The position numbers and the translations under genes are program-made. A DNA stretch of 64,000 nucleotides, taken from NCBI RefSeq assembly GCF_900044055.2, contig NZ_FCOX02000038.1:22755-86754 (forward strand), in the 5' to 3' direction. A model generated the notes under the pieces. It saw only the letters and a list, made by a program, of their open reading frames with translations. It did not search any database and was not told where the DNA came from. The stretch is from Caballeronia calidae. Its GTDB lineage: Bacteria > Pseudomonadota > Gammaproteobacteria > Burkholderiales > Burkholderiaceae. How positions within the stretch are numbered: position 1 is the stretch's first letter; the number at the start of each line of letters is the position of its first letter. Shown here in pieces: positions 16,312 through 23,385 of the stretch.

Positions 16312-17238
16312 TCAGGCCTGCGCCGCGTGCGTCCGGGCCTGAAGCCGCTCGCGGGTCGTCGCGGCCTCGTCGCCGAGCCATTGCACAAACTGCTGCAAGG
16401 CCGGCGACGGCGCGGGCCGCTCCGGATATACGAGGTAATACGCCGCGCCGCTCGGCACGCACAACGGGAACGGCGCGATCACGCGCTTCGCGCGCAAGTC
16501 TTCCTCGATCAGCGAGACATCGCCGATCGTCACACCCAAACCCTGCATCGCCGACGATATCGCGAGATCGAGCGTGTCGAAATGCTGGGCTTTCGTCGAC
16601 GGCAGCCCCGCGTAGCCGTAGGCCCCGAGCCACAACAGCCAGTCGCGGCGGTCGCGCGTGGGATGCAGCAGCGTCTCGCCGGCGAGATCGTCGGGCGTCG
16701 GCGCGGCGTGCTTCTTCGGCTTCCATAACTCGGGCGCGCAGACGGGCGTCAGCACTTCATCGAACAGATGATGCGCGCTCACACCCTTCAACGACGGCGC
16801 CGCGCCGAAGACGACCGCCGCATCGAACTGCTCCGCGTCGAACTCGACGCCGTGCGACACCGACGCCGTCACCTCCACCACCAGCTCCGGCCGCTCGTTC
16901 TGCAGACGGATGACGCGCGGCAGCACCCAGCGCATCGCGCAGGTCGGGCACTTCACGCGCAGAATGCCCGATTGCGCGCCGCCTTTCGCGAGCGCATCGT
17001 CGATATGCGCGAACGCCTGCTGCAAGGGCGCGACGAGCAGCGCGCCGTGATGCGTCAGCGCGAGCCCGCGCGCCTGCCGTGTGAACAGCGCATAGCCGAG
17101 ATGCGCCTCCAGCCCGGCGATCTGCCGGCTGACCGCGCCCTGCGTCACGTTCAGCACTTCGGCCGCGCGCGTGAAATTCAGCTTCTGGGCGACGACCAGA
17201 AAGGTTTTGAGCACGTCGAGCGAAGGAAGGGGTTTCAT
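16312..17238 (-). CDS. LysR-family regulator, divergent from the aminotransferase
   Basis: 308 residues from ATG 17238. The helix-turn-helix segment NFTRAAEVLNVTQGAVSRQI lies near the N-terminus, followed by GLEAHLGYALFTRQARGLAL and a typical effector domain. It is of the GcvA-like subgroup by its SLDVLKTFLVVAQ start and DLAISSAMQGLGVTIGD. It is divergent from the aminotransferase gene at 17369 across a 130-base gap that contains a perfect inverted repeat (17254-17278), so it probably controls that gene and itself. The co-effector is unknown. Confidence 0.92.
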   Translation of the reverse strand: MKPLPSLDVLKTFLVVAQKLNFTRAAEVLNVTQGAVSRQIAGLEAHLGYALFTRQARGLALTHHGALLVAPLQQAFAHIDDALAKGGAQSGILRVKCPTCAMRWVLPRVIRLQNERPELVVEVTASVSHGVEFDAEQFDAAVVFGAAPSLKGVSAHHLFDEVLTPVCAPELWKPKKHAAPTPDDLAGETLLHPTRDRRDWLLWLGAYGYAGLPSTKAQHFDTLDLAISSAMQGLGVTIGDVSLIEEDLRAKRVIAPFPLCVPSGAAYYLVYPERPAPSPALQQFVQWLGDEAATTRERLQARTHAAQA

Positions 17239-17253
17239 CGGGTTTTTCGCATG

Positions 17254-17278
17254 TAGCCATGATCTGCAAGCATGGCTA
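17254..17278. promoter_or_regulatory. Probable LysR operator
   Basis: TAGCCATG, nine bases, then CATGGCTA: perfect 8-base arms of an interrupted palindrome. It starts 16 bases upstream of the LysR gene and lies about 90 bases from the aminotransferase start, the usual layout for a divergent LysR pair. Confidence 0.75.
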
Positions 17279-17368
17279 GTATGACAAAGTTTCGATTGTC
17301 CGCGCTTTATTGCTGCGGTTGAATCATCGGCAGCCATAGCCGAACCGCAATCCCCGGAGACACCCGCC

Positions 17369-18523
17369 GTGCAAAGCGCCTGCATTCCCGAGTCGAAGCT
17401 GCCGAACGTCGGCACGACCATTTTCACCGTCATCGGCCAGTTGGCCGAGGAGCATCACGCGCTCAACCTGTCGCAGGGCGCGCCGAACTTCGCGTGCGAT
17501 CCGAAGCTCGTCGAAGGCGTCGAGCGAGCCATGCGGGCAGGACATAACCAGTACTCGCCGATGTCGGGCGTGCTCGCGCTGCGCGAGGCGATCGCCGTGA
17601 AGACGCAGAAGCTCTACGGCGCGACCTACGACCCGGGCACGGAAATCACCGTCGTCGCGAGCGCGAGCGAAGGCCTGTACGCGACGATCAGCGCGCTCGT
17701 GCATCCCGGCGACGAGGTCATCTACTTCGAGCCTTCGTTCGACAGCTACGCGCCGATCGTGCAGTTGCAAGGCGCGAAGCCCGTCGCGATCAAGCTGTCG
17801 CCGGAAGATTTCCGTATCGACTGGGACGAAGTCGCCGCCGCGATCACGCCGCGAACGCGCATGATCCTCGTCAACACGCCGCACAATCCGACCGGCAGCG
17901 CGTTCACGTCCGCCGACATCGAGCGGCTCACCGCCCTGACGCGCGACACGAAGATCATCGTGCTGTCGGATGAGGTCTACGAGCACGTCGTGTTCGACGG
18001 CGCGCTGCATCAGGGCATGGCGCGTCATCCGGAACTGGCCGAGCGCAGCGTGATCGTGTCGTCGTTCGGCAAGTCGTATCACGTGACGGGCTGGCGCGTC
18101 GGCTACTGTCTCGCGCCCGCGGCGCTGACGGCCGAGATCCGCAAGGTCCACCAGTTCATGACCTTTTCCGCCGATACGCCGATGCAGATGGCCTTCGCCG
18201 AGGCGCTCGCGGACGAATCGAGCTATCTGAATCTCGGGCCGTTCTATCAGCACAAGCGCGATCTGCTCGCGGAATCGCTGAAGGGCTCGCGCTTCGAACT
18301 CTTGCCGAGCGCGGGCAGTTTCTTCATGCTGGCGCGCTACGACGCGATCTCGAACGAAAGCGACAGCGACTTCGTGCTGCGTCTGATCCGCGAGGCGCGC
18401 GTCGCGACGATTCCGCTGTCGGCGTTCTACACCGACGGCACCGACAACCGCCTGATCCGTCTTTCCTTCGCGAAGGACGACGACACGCTCGTCGAAGGCG
18501 CGCGCCGCCTTCGTTCGATCTGA
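17369..18523 (+). CDS. PLP-dependent aminotransferase, class I (methionine/kynurenine aminotransferase type)
   Basis: 384 residues from a GTG start at 17369, preceded by GGAGACACCCGCC. LSQGAPNFACDPKLVEGV, NQYSPMSGVLALREAIA, NTPHNPTGSAF and SSFGKSYHVTGWRVGY are classic fold-type I features, with K235 as the PLP lysine. The sequence resembles YbdL-type enzymes, which transaminate methionine and some aromatic amino acids with 2-oxo acids. It is followed after 32 bases by an amino-acid binding-protein gene, so the pair may take up and deaminate the same amino acid. The divergent LysR gene probably controls it. Confidence 0.92.
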   Translation: MQSACIPESKLPNVGTTIFTVIGQLAEEHHALNLSQGAPNFACDPKLVEGVERAMRAGHNQYSPMSGVLALREAIAVKTQKLYGATYDPGTEITVVASASEGLYATISALVHPGDEVIYFEPSFDSYAPIVQLQGAKPVAIKLSPEDFRIDWDEVAAAITPRTRMILVNTPHNPTGSAFTSADIERLTALTRDTKIIVLSDEVYEHVVFDGALHQGMARHPELAERSVIVSSFGKSYHVTGWRVGYCLAPAALTAEIRKVHQFMTFSADTPMQMAFAEALADESSYLNLGPFYQHKRDLLAESLKGSRFELLPSAGSFFMLARYDAISNESDSDFVLRLIREARVATIPLSAFYTDGTDNRLIRLSFAKDDDTLVEGARRLRSI

Positions 18524-18555
18524 CGATTTTTCCGCCTTTTCTGGAGACCAACACG

Positions 18556-19338
18556 ATGAAACTCAACCACATCGCCAGCGCATTGCTCGTCGCGTGCTCG
18601 TTCGCGAGCGGCGCGGCGCTCGCCGCCGATACGCTGCGCTTCGGCCTGGAAGCGCAATATCCGCCGTTCGAGTCGAAGTCGTCGACTGGTGAGCTGCAAG
18701 GGCTCGATATCGACGTCGGCAATGCGGTGTGCGCCGCCGCGAAGATGCAGTGCAAGTGGGTCGAGACCTCGTTCGACGGCCTGATTCCCGCGCTGCAGGG
18801 CCGCAAGTTCGACGCGATCAACTCGGCGATGAACGCGACCGAGCAGCGCCGCCAGGCGATCGATTTCACGACGGTCGTGTATCGCGTCCCGACGCAGCTC
18901 ATCGCGAAGAAAGGCAGCGGGCTCGAGCCGACGTCGGCGTCGCTCAAGGGCAAGAGTGTCGGCGTGCTGCAAGGCTCGATTCAGGAGACGTTCGCGAAAG
19001 CGCACTGGGAAAACGAAGGCGTGAAGGTCGTGCCGTATCAGGACCAGAACCAGGTGTACGCGGATCTGAAGTCCGGCCGTCTCGATGCGACGCTCGTGCT
19101 CGCGCCGGCGGGACAAAGCGGTTTCCTGTCGAAGCCGGATGGCGAAGGTTATGCGTTCGCCGGCGCGCCGGTGCGCGACGACAAGATTCTCGGCAGCGGC
19201 ATCGCGTACGGCGTGCGTAAAGGCGACGATGCGCTGAAGGCGAAGCTCAACGCGGCGATCGACAAGGTCAAGGCGGACGGAACCATCGACAAGTACGCGA
19301 AGAAGTATCTGGGGAATATCGATATTTCGGCGAAGTAA
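18556..19338 (+). CDS. Polar/basic amino-acid ABC binding protein (HisJ/ArgT-like)
   Basis: 260 residues after GGAGACCAACACG. It has a signal peptide ending ALAADTLRFGLEAQYPPFES. GELQGLDIDVGNAVCAAA is the family signature, and the two cysteines in AVCAAAKMQCKW match the disulfide loop of HisJ/LAO proteins. FDAINSAMNATEQRRQAIDF is the ligand-binding strand. It belongs to the cationic amino-acid group. No permease or ATPase gene accompanies it; the neighbour upstream is an aminotransferase, likely co-transcribed. Confidence 0.92.
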   Translation: MKLNHIASALLVACSFASGAALAADTLRFGLEAQYPPFESKSSTGELQGLDIDVGNAVCAAAKMQCKWVETSFDGLIPALQGRKFDAINSAMNATEQRRQAIDFTTVVYRVPTQLIAKKGSGLEPTSASLKGKSVGVLQGSIQETFAKAHWENEGVKVVPYQDQNQVYADLKSGRLDATLVLAPAGQSGFLSKPDGEGYAFAGAPVRDDKILGSGIAYGVRKGDDALKAKLNAAIDKVKADGTIDKYAKKYLGNIDISAK

Positions 19339-19346
19339 GGCTGCGA

Positions 19347-19373
19347 ATGCGCGGCGGTCACGCTGCCGCGCAT
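19347..19373. terminator. Hairpin between convergent genes
   Basis: ATGCGCGGC / GCCGCGCAT stem of 9 bases with a 9-base loop, 8 bases after the binding-protein stop and 9 bases before the toxin stop. No clear T run, so strength is uncertain. Confidence 0.45.
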
Positions 19374-19381
19374 ACCGCACA

Positions 19382-19720
19382 TCACAGCTGGAGAAAGGCG
19401 CGGATTGCGAACTTCGCCGCGTCGAGTTCCTCGTCGGTGACCGTCTCGCCCTTGAAGGACAGTTCCCGATCGACGTGACTCCAGCTGCGAATCTGATCGA
19501 CCAGTGCCACGCCGGGTCGCTTCAGGCTCGTAATCGGCACCTCGGTTTCCCATCCGCGAATGGACGAGGTGATCGGCAATCCGGTAAAGCGCCCGGTGAT
19601 CTCGTTCATCACGACGTCCGAGATCACGAGCACCGCGCGATACCCGTCCTGCTCGTTCCCCTTCGATGGACCGACGTGTAGCCGCACTACGTCGCCGGCA
19701 TCCGGAATCCCGTGTTTCAT
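19382..19720 (-). CDS. PemK/MazF-family toxin
   Basis: 112 residues from ATG 19720. DAGDVVRLHVGPSKGNEQDG and RAVLVISDVVMNEITG follow the MazF-fold start (G-D-V-V, then R-x-x-L-V-I-S), and WETEVPITSLKRPGVALVDQIRSW corresponds to the conserved strand ending D-Q-I/V-R. The family cleaves mRNA at short sequences and halts growth unless neutralised. The start overlaps the stop of the antitoxin gene by four bases, the normal layout. An upstream in-frame ATG at 19759 lies inside the antitoxin gene and is not used here. Confidence 0.85.
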   Translation of the reverse strand: MKHGIPDAGDVVRLHVGPSKGNEQDGYRAVLVISDVVMNEITGRFTGLPITSSIRGWETEVPITSLKRPGVALVDQIRSWSHVDRELSFKGETVTDEELDAAKFAIRAFLQL

Positions 19721-20004
19721 TCGAAACCCTCGCGCGTCGGATCTGCGGGACCGCCCCACTCGTCGCCGACGGGATCGCCGAAATCGATCTCCTCGTGCCG
19801 CTCGAGTTTGCCCTCGCGAAACTGCTGAATGAGCCGTTCGCGCGAAAAACGCCGGATCGCCCGGTGCGGCCGCACGATAACGCGGCCATCCTCGACTTCT
19901 ACATGCACTTCCTGCCCCTCCTCCAAAGAAAGCTCGCTTGCGATATTCGCAGGGATGCGCACGGCGAGGCTATTGCCCCAACGTTTTAGGATTTGCTTCG
20001 GCAC
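19717..20004 (-). CDS. AbrB/MazE-type antitoxin
   Basis: 95 residues from a GTG start at 20004, chosen because GGAGAGCC lies just upstream. The reading KQILKRWGNSLAVRIPANIA is the canonical MazE DNA-binding strand, and SELSLEEGQEVHVEVEDGRV completes the swapped-hairpin fold. The C-terminal acidic part (HEEIDFGDPVGDEWGGPADP) would wrap the toxin. Together with the downstream MazF-like gene it forms a type II toxin-antitoxin operon. Direct repeats just upstream (20024-20040) are a candidate autorepression site. Confidence 0.87.
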   Translation of the reverse strand: MPKQILKRWGNSLAVRIPANIASELSLEEGQEVHVEVEDGRVIVRPHRAIRRFSRERLIQQFREGKLERHEEIDFGDPVGDEWGGPADPTREGFE

Positions 20005-20023
20005 GACGGCTCTCCGGGACGTT

Positions 20024-20040
20024 GATACATATCGATACAT
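20024..20040. promoter_or_regulatory. Direct repeat, candidate operator of the toxin-antitoxin operon
   Basis: GATACAT occurs twice, at 20024-20030 and 20034-20040, ten bases apart, about one helical turn. It lies 20 to 36 bases upstream of the antitoxin GTG. The neighbouring ATCGAT repeats add further symmetry. Binding by the MazE-type protein is inferred from position. Confidence 0.5.
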
Positions 20041-20221
20041 CGATCGTATTGCCCGTAAATCAACGTGTCAACGCGTATATACATTTCTCGAAGTGATCCA
20101 ACGCCTCGCCCTCGTCCGTTCGGCCGTGCAGCTTTTTTTGAGCACGGGCACACTGGCGGCTTGACCTTCTTCGGCCGCGGCGCGCCCGTCGCGATAGTGC
20201 GGCCTCGAGCATGGAAGCCGC

Positions 20222-21790
20222 ATGAGCACGCCGACGAAGCCCGCTCCCGCCGCCGCACCGCCACCGCCGCTCGAAGGCGGCCAGCTCGTCCTCGCCACCT
20301 TCGCAGTGGCGCTCGCGACCTTCATGAACGTGCTGGATTCGTCGATCGCCAATGTCGCGATTCCGACGATCTCCGGCAATCTCGGCGTGTCCGTCAACGA
20401 GGGAACGTGGGTCATCACCGTGTTCGCCGCGTCGAACGCCGTGTCCATTCCGCTGACCGGATGGCTCACGCAGCGGCTCGGCCAGGTGCGCCTTTTCGTC
20501 GGCGCGATTCTGATGTTCGTGCTGTCGTCGTGGCTGTGCGGCCTTGCGCCGAACCTGCCGGTGCTGCTGCTCGCCCGCGTGCTGCAGGGCGCGGTGGCCG
20601 GGCCGCTGATTCCGCTGTCGCAGGCAATCCTGCTCGGCTCATATCCGAAAGAGAAAGCGTCGATGGCGCTCTCGCTCTGGGCGATGACCGCGACCGTCGG
20701 CCCGATCGCCGGCCCCGCGCTCGGCGGCTGGATCACCGACAGCTATTCGTGGTCGTGGATCTTCTACATCAACATTCCGGTGGGCCTCTTCGCCGCGGGC
20801 GTGACGTGGCTCATCTACCGCGAGCGCGAGTCGCCGACGAGGAAGGCGCCCATCGACGTGATCGGCCTTTTGCTGCTCGTCTCGTGGGTCGCGTCGCTGC
20901 AGATCATGCTCGACAAGGGGCGCGACCTGGACTGGTTCTCGTCGCCGTTGATCGTCGTGCTGGCGATCGTCGCGGCGATCGCGTTCGCCTTCTTCGTCGT
21001 GTGGGAATTGACGGACCCGAACCCCGTCGTCGATCTGCGGCTCTTCACCGGGCGCAATTTCTTCGGCGGCACGGTCGCGATTTCGGTCGCGTATGGCGTG
21101 TTCTTCGGCAATCTCGTGCTGCTGCCGCAATGGATGCAGCAGTATCTGAACTACCGCTCGGTCGATGCAGGGCTCGTCACCGCGCCGCTCGGCATTTTCG
21201 CCGTGGTGCTCGCGCCCGTGATGGGCAAGGTGCTGCCGCGCAGCGACGCGCGCATCATCGCGACGGCGGCCTTCGTCGGCTTCGCGTTCGTGTTCTGGCT
21301 GCGCTCGAAGTATGTGATCGAGATCGACACCTGGCATCTCGTGCTGCCGACGCTCCTGCAAGGCATCCCGATGGCGATGTTCTTCGTGCCGCTCACGGCG
21401 ATCGTGCTGTCGGGCTTGCCGCCGTCGAAGATTCCGGCGGCCGCGGGCCTGTCGAACTTTGCGCGGGTGTTTTGCGGCGCGGTGGGCACGTCGCTCGCGG
21501 GCAATGCCTGGGATGACCGCATCGCGCTGCACCACGAGCGGCTTACCGAGCAGGCGAATATCTATAACCCGGCGTTCCTGCAATCGCTCGGGCTTTCGCA
21601 ATCGGCGCTCGATGTCGGCGAGGCGCAGGCGCGCGGGATGTTCAATTTCACCGTCAACTCGCAAGCCGCGATGATGGGGCTCAACGATATCTTTCTGATC
21701 TCGGCGGTGATCTTCATTCTGATCATTCCGCTGATATGGATTACGAAGGTGGTGAAGGGTGGGGGCGGTGGAGCGGCGGGGGCGCATTGA
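20222..21790 (+). CDS. DHA2-family (EmrB-type) multidrug exporter
   Basis: 522 residues with about 14 hydrophobic segments. FMNVLDSSIANVAIPTISGN is the DHA2 motif in segment 1; then NEGTWVITVFAASNAVSIPL, GWLTQRLGQVRLF and LLARVLQGAVAGPLIPLSQA, and later GWITDSYSWSWIFYINIPVG (family motif in segment 6). It exports hydrophobic drugs or acids with protons. EmrB usually works with an EmrA adaptor and an outer-membrane channel; neither gene is next to it. The N-terminus is proline- and alanine-rich. The start is supported by GGAAG. Confidence 0.93.
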   Translation: MSTPTKPAPAAAPPPPLEGGQLVLATFAVALATFMNVLDSSIANVAIPTISGNLGVSVNEGTWVITVFAASNAVSIPLTGWLTQRLGQVRLFVGAILMFVLSSWLCGLAPNLPVLLLARVLQGAVAGPLIPLSQAILLGSYPKEKASMALSLWAMTATVGPIAGPALGGWITDSYSWSWIFYINIPVGLFAAGVTWLIYRERESPTRKAPIDVIGLLLLVSWVASLQIMLDKGRDLDWFSSPLIVVLAIVAAIAFAFFVVWELTDPNPVVDLRLFTGRNFFGGTVAISVAYGVFFGNLVLLPQWMQQYLNYRSVDAGLVTAPLGIFAVVLAPVMGKVLPRSDARIIATAAFVGFAFVFWLRSKYVIEIDTWHLVLPTLLQGIPMAMFFVPLTAIVLSGLPPSKIPAAAGLSNFARVFCGAVGTSLAGNAWDDRIALHHERLTEQANIYNPAFLQSLGLSQSALDVGEAQARGMFNFTVNSQAAMMGLNDIFLISAVIFILIIPLIWITKVVKGGGGGAAGAH

Positions 21791-21820
21791 CGATTCGGGG
21801 TGCGCGCCACCGCCGAACAC

Positions 21821-22723
21821 TCAACTCTTGGGCGTAAGAAAATAGATCGGCGTCAGGGGCATGCGAGCGCGCGCTTTATCGTCGAGCTTGCCGTAGAACT
21901 GGATCCAAAGGTCGATCAGGCGCTCGGAATCAATCAGCGTGATCTTCCGCCGCTCCTGATTGCGGGCAAACGCTTCGGCGTCGCGAGTAAATCCGCCTGT
22001 CGAGACGAAGAGGCCGACGTCGTCCTCGTTGACGATTGCGATAAATGACCGGAGGCCGTCCGTGTCAACGCGTTGTCCGACGCGCTTGACTTGAACCTTG
22101 ATGCGGGGCGGACGTGTCCCGAGCGGGTCGGTGTTGGCAATGATGTCCACACCGCCATCTCTGCCCGGCGGAGAAACCCAGCCGATGTGATAACCCATGG
22201 CCCTCAGCAAATCTGCGACGAGGTCCTGAAAATCGTACGGCGGCATTTTGCGCAGATGCTGCTCGATCTCGGTCCACGCCTGCTCTTCCGCTTGTTCGAA
22301 AGTCACGCTGGTGGTCTTTTCTTCGACCTCGAGCAAGGTCTCGTTCGTCTCGCTCGGCGCGGATGTCTCTCCCGGTTGAGATGCCCGCCATTGCGCGTAT
22401 AGGCGGCAGGCTTCGCGATAGAACTCGGTGGGATCTTTGAACTGCTCGGTGGCGGCCAGTCCTTCGTCCGTGACAGTCCATATTCCCTTGTGCTTGAGCA
22501 TCCAACCTGCTTTCACGCAATCGACTGTTGCGAATCTCACGATCTTGTCGAAGCGTGGCGCGCCGGATGCTTCATATATTCCCGACTCGTACGCAGAAAG
22601 CGAAAAATGCCCGCGCAACTTCTCGAGCGCTAGTCCCGCTTGAATACCTTCCGGGTGGAGCCTCAGGATTTCAAATAGCTTCTTGAGAAACGCGCCCGTG
22701 CGCTGCCTCGTAATTTCTGCCAT
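21821..22723 (-). CDS. Mrr-like restriction endonuclease
   Basis: 300 residues. The N-terminal half (about 1-100) is a winged-helix Mrr_N-like part ending MLKHKGIWTVTDEGLAATEQ. The C-terminal half carries the PD-(D/E)xK nuclease core: MPPYDFQDLVADLLRAMGYH, then GRDGGVDIIANTD and IKVQVKR, giving the D plus Q-x-K catalytic residues of Mrr_cat; SFIAIVNEDDVGLFVSTGGF and ERRKITLIDSERLIDLW follow as in type IV enzymes. Mrr proteins cut DNA carrying modified bases. No methylase is nearby, which fits a type IV role in defence against modified foreign DNA. Confidence 0.9.
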   Translation of the reverse strand: MAEITRQRTGAFLKKLFEILRLHPEGIQAGLALEKLRGHFSLSAYESGIYEASGAPRFDKIVRFATVDCVKAGWMLKHKGIWTVTDEGLAATEQFKDPTEFYREACRLYAQWRASQPGETSAPSETNETLLEVEEKTTSVTFEQAEEQAWTEIEQHLRKMPPYDFQDLVADLLRAMGYHIGWVSPPGRDGGVDIIANTDPLGTRPPRIKVQVKRVGQRVDTDGLRSFIAIVNEDDVGLFVSTGGFTRDAEAFARNQERRKITLIDSERLIDLWIQFYGKLDDKARARMPLTPIYFLTPKS

Positions 22724-22854
22724 TGCTTTTTCTTGTCAATCAGACGACCGTCGTCCGCCGCACAACATTATTGCAAGTGACTCATCGGACACCAAGAAGA
22801 CATCCCGAATTCTGCTTTGCGTAGCAGCGTCGACTCGCGCCGCCGGCCCGCGCA

Positions 22855-23292
22855 TCAGTCCGGATAAAATCCGACATCAAGCACGTCTTCCATAAGCCAC
22901 GGACAAACCTCGGGCAGTTCGGCGATACCGATTTCCATCTCGTTGGCCGCGAGTTGACTGGCATCGCCCCACATATCGGCGATCCAGTCTTCGTCGGCAA
23001 GCATCGGCCTCAGACTCGGCGTTTTTCTGAGCCTGCGCTCGATGGCGCCACGCTGTGTTCGAATGGTATTCGACCAACTGGTTCCGCGTCGCCCTGGCTG
23101 AAACTTCCACTTCAACAAATGCGCGAGCAGCACGGCCATCCTGCTCGCAAACTCCCTCTGCTCACTCTTGCCCACGTCCTCGATTTCCTCTGCGATATGC
23201 TCGATATCGATGGACGCAAGTTTCCCCGCACGCAGTAACGCGGCCTGTTCTTCGGCCCACGCCACCACGTCCTTCTCATAAGGTGTTCCCAT
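22855..23292 (-). CDS. DUF29-family protein
   Basis: 145 residues from ATG 23292; in-frame ATGs at 23346 and 23358 are possible starts. YEKDVVAWAEEQAALLRAGK, then IDIEHIAEEIEDVGKSE and LLAHLLKWKFQPGRRGTSW are the recognised DUF29 signature, with a mostly helical fold. Such proteins are common in Proteobacteria and Cyanobacteria and have no established function. It lies next to the Mrr-like gene on the same strand, 131 bases apart; whether the two work together is unknown. Confidence 0.85.
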   Translation of the reverse strand: MGTPYEKDVVAWAEEQAALLRAGKLASIDIEHIAEEIEDVGKSEQREFASRMAVLLAHLLKWKFQPGRRGTSWSNTIRTQRGAIERRLRKTPSLRPMLADEDWIADMWGDASQLAANEMEIGIAELPEVCPWLMEDVLDVGFYPD

Positions 23293-23385
23293 CGGCTGAT
23301 TCCCGTCCTCTTCCTGATTCCCGGTATCGCCGATATTAGTTTGCATTCCTTTACGCATACAGATCGTCCAGACGGCTAACCCCGC

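Noticed and set aside
19986..20264. Minus-strand open frame upstream of the antitoxin
   Set aside because: It overlaps the probable operator and the start of the EmrB-type gene, and its translation has no recognisable motif.
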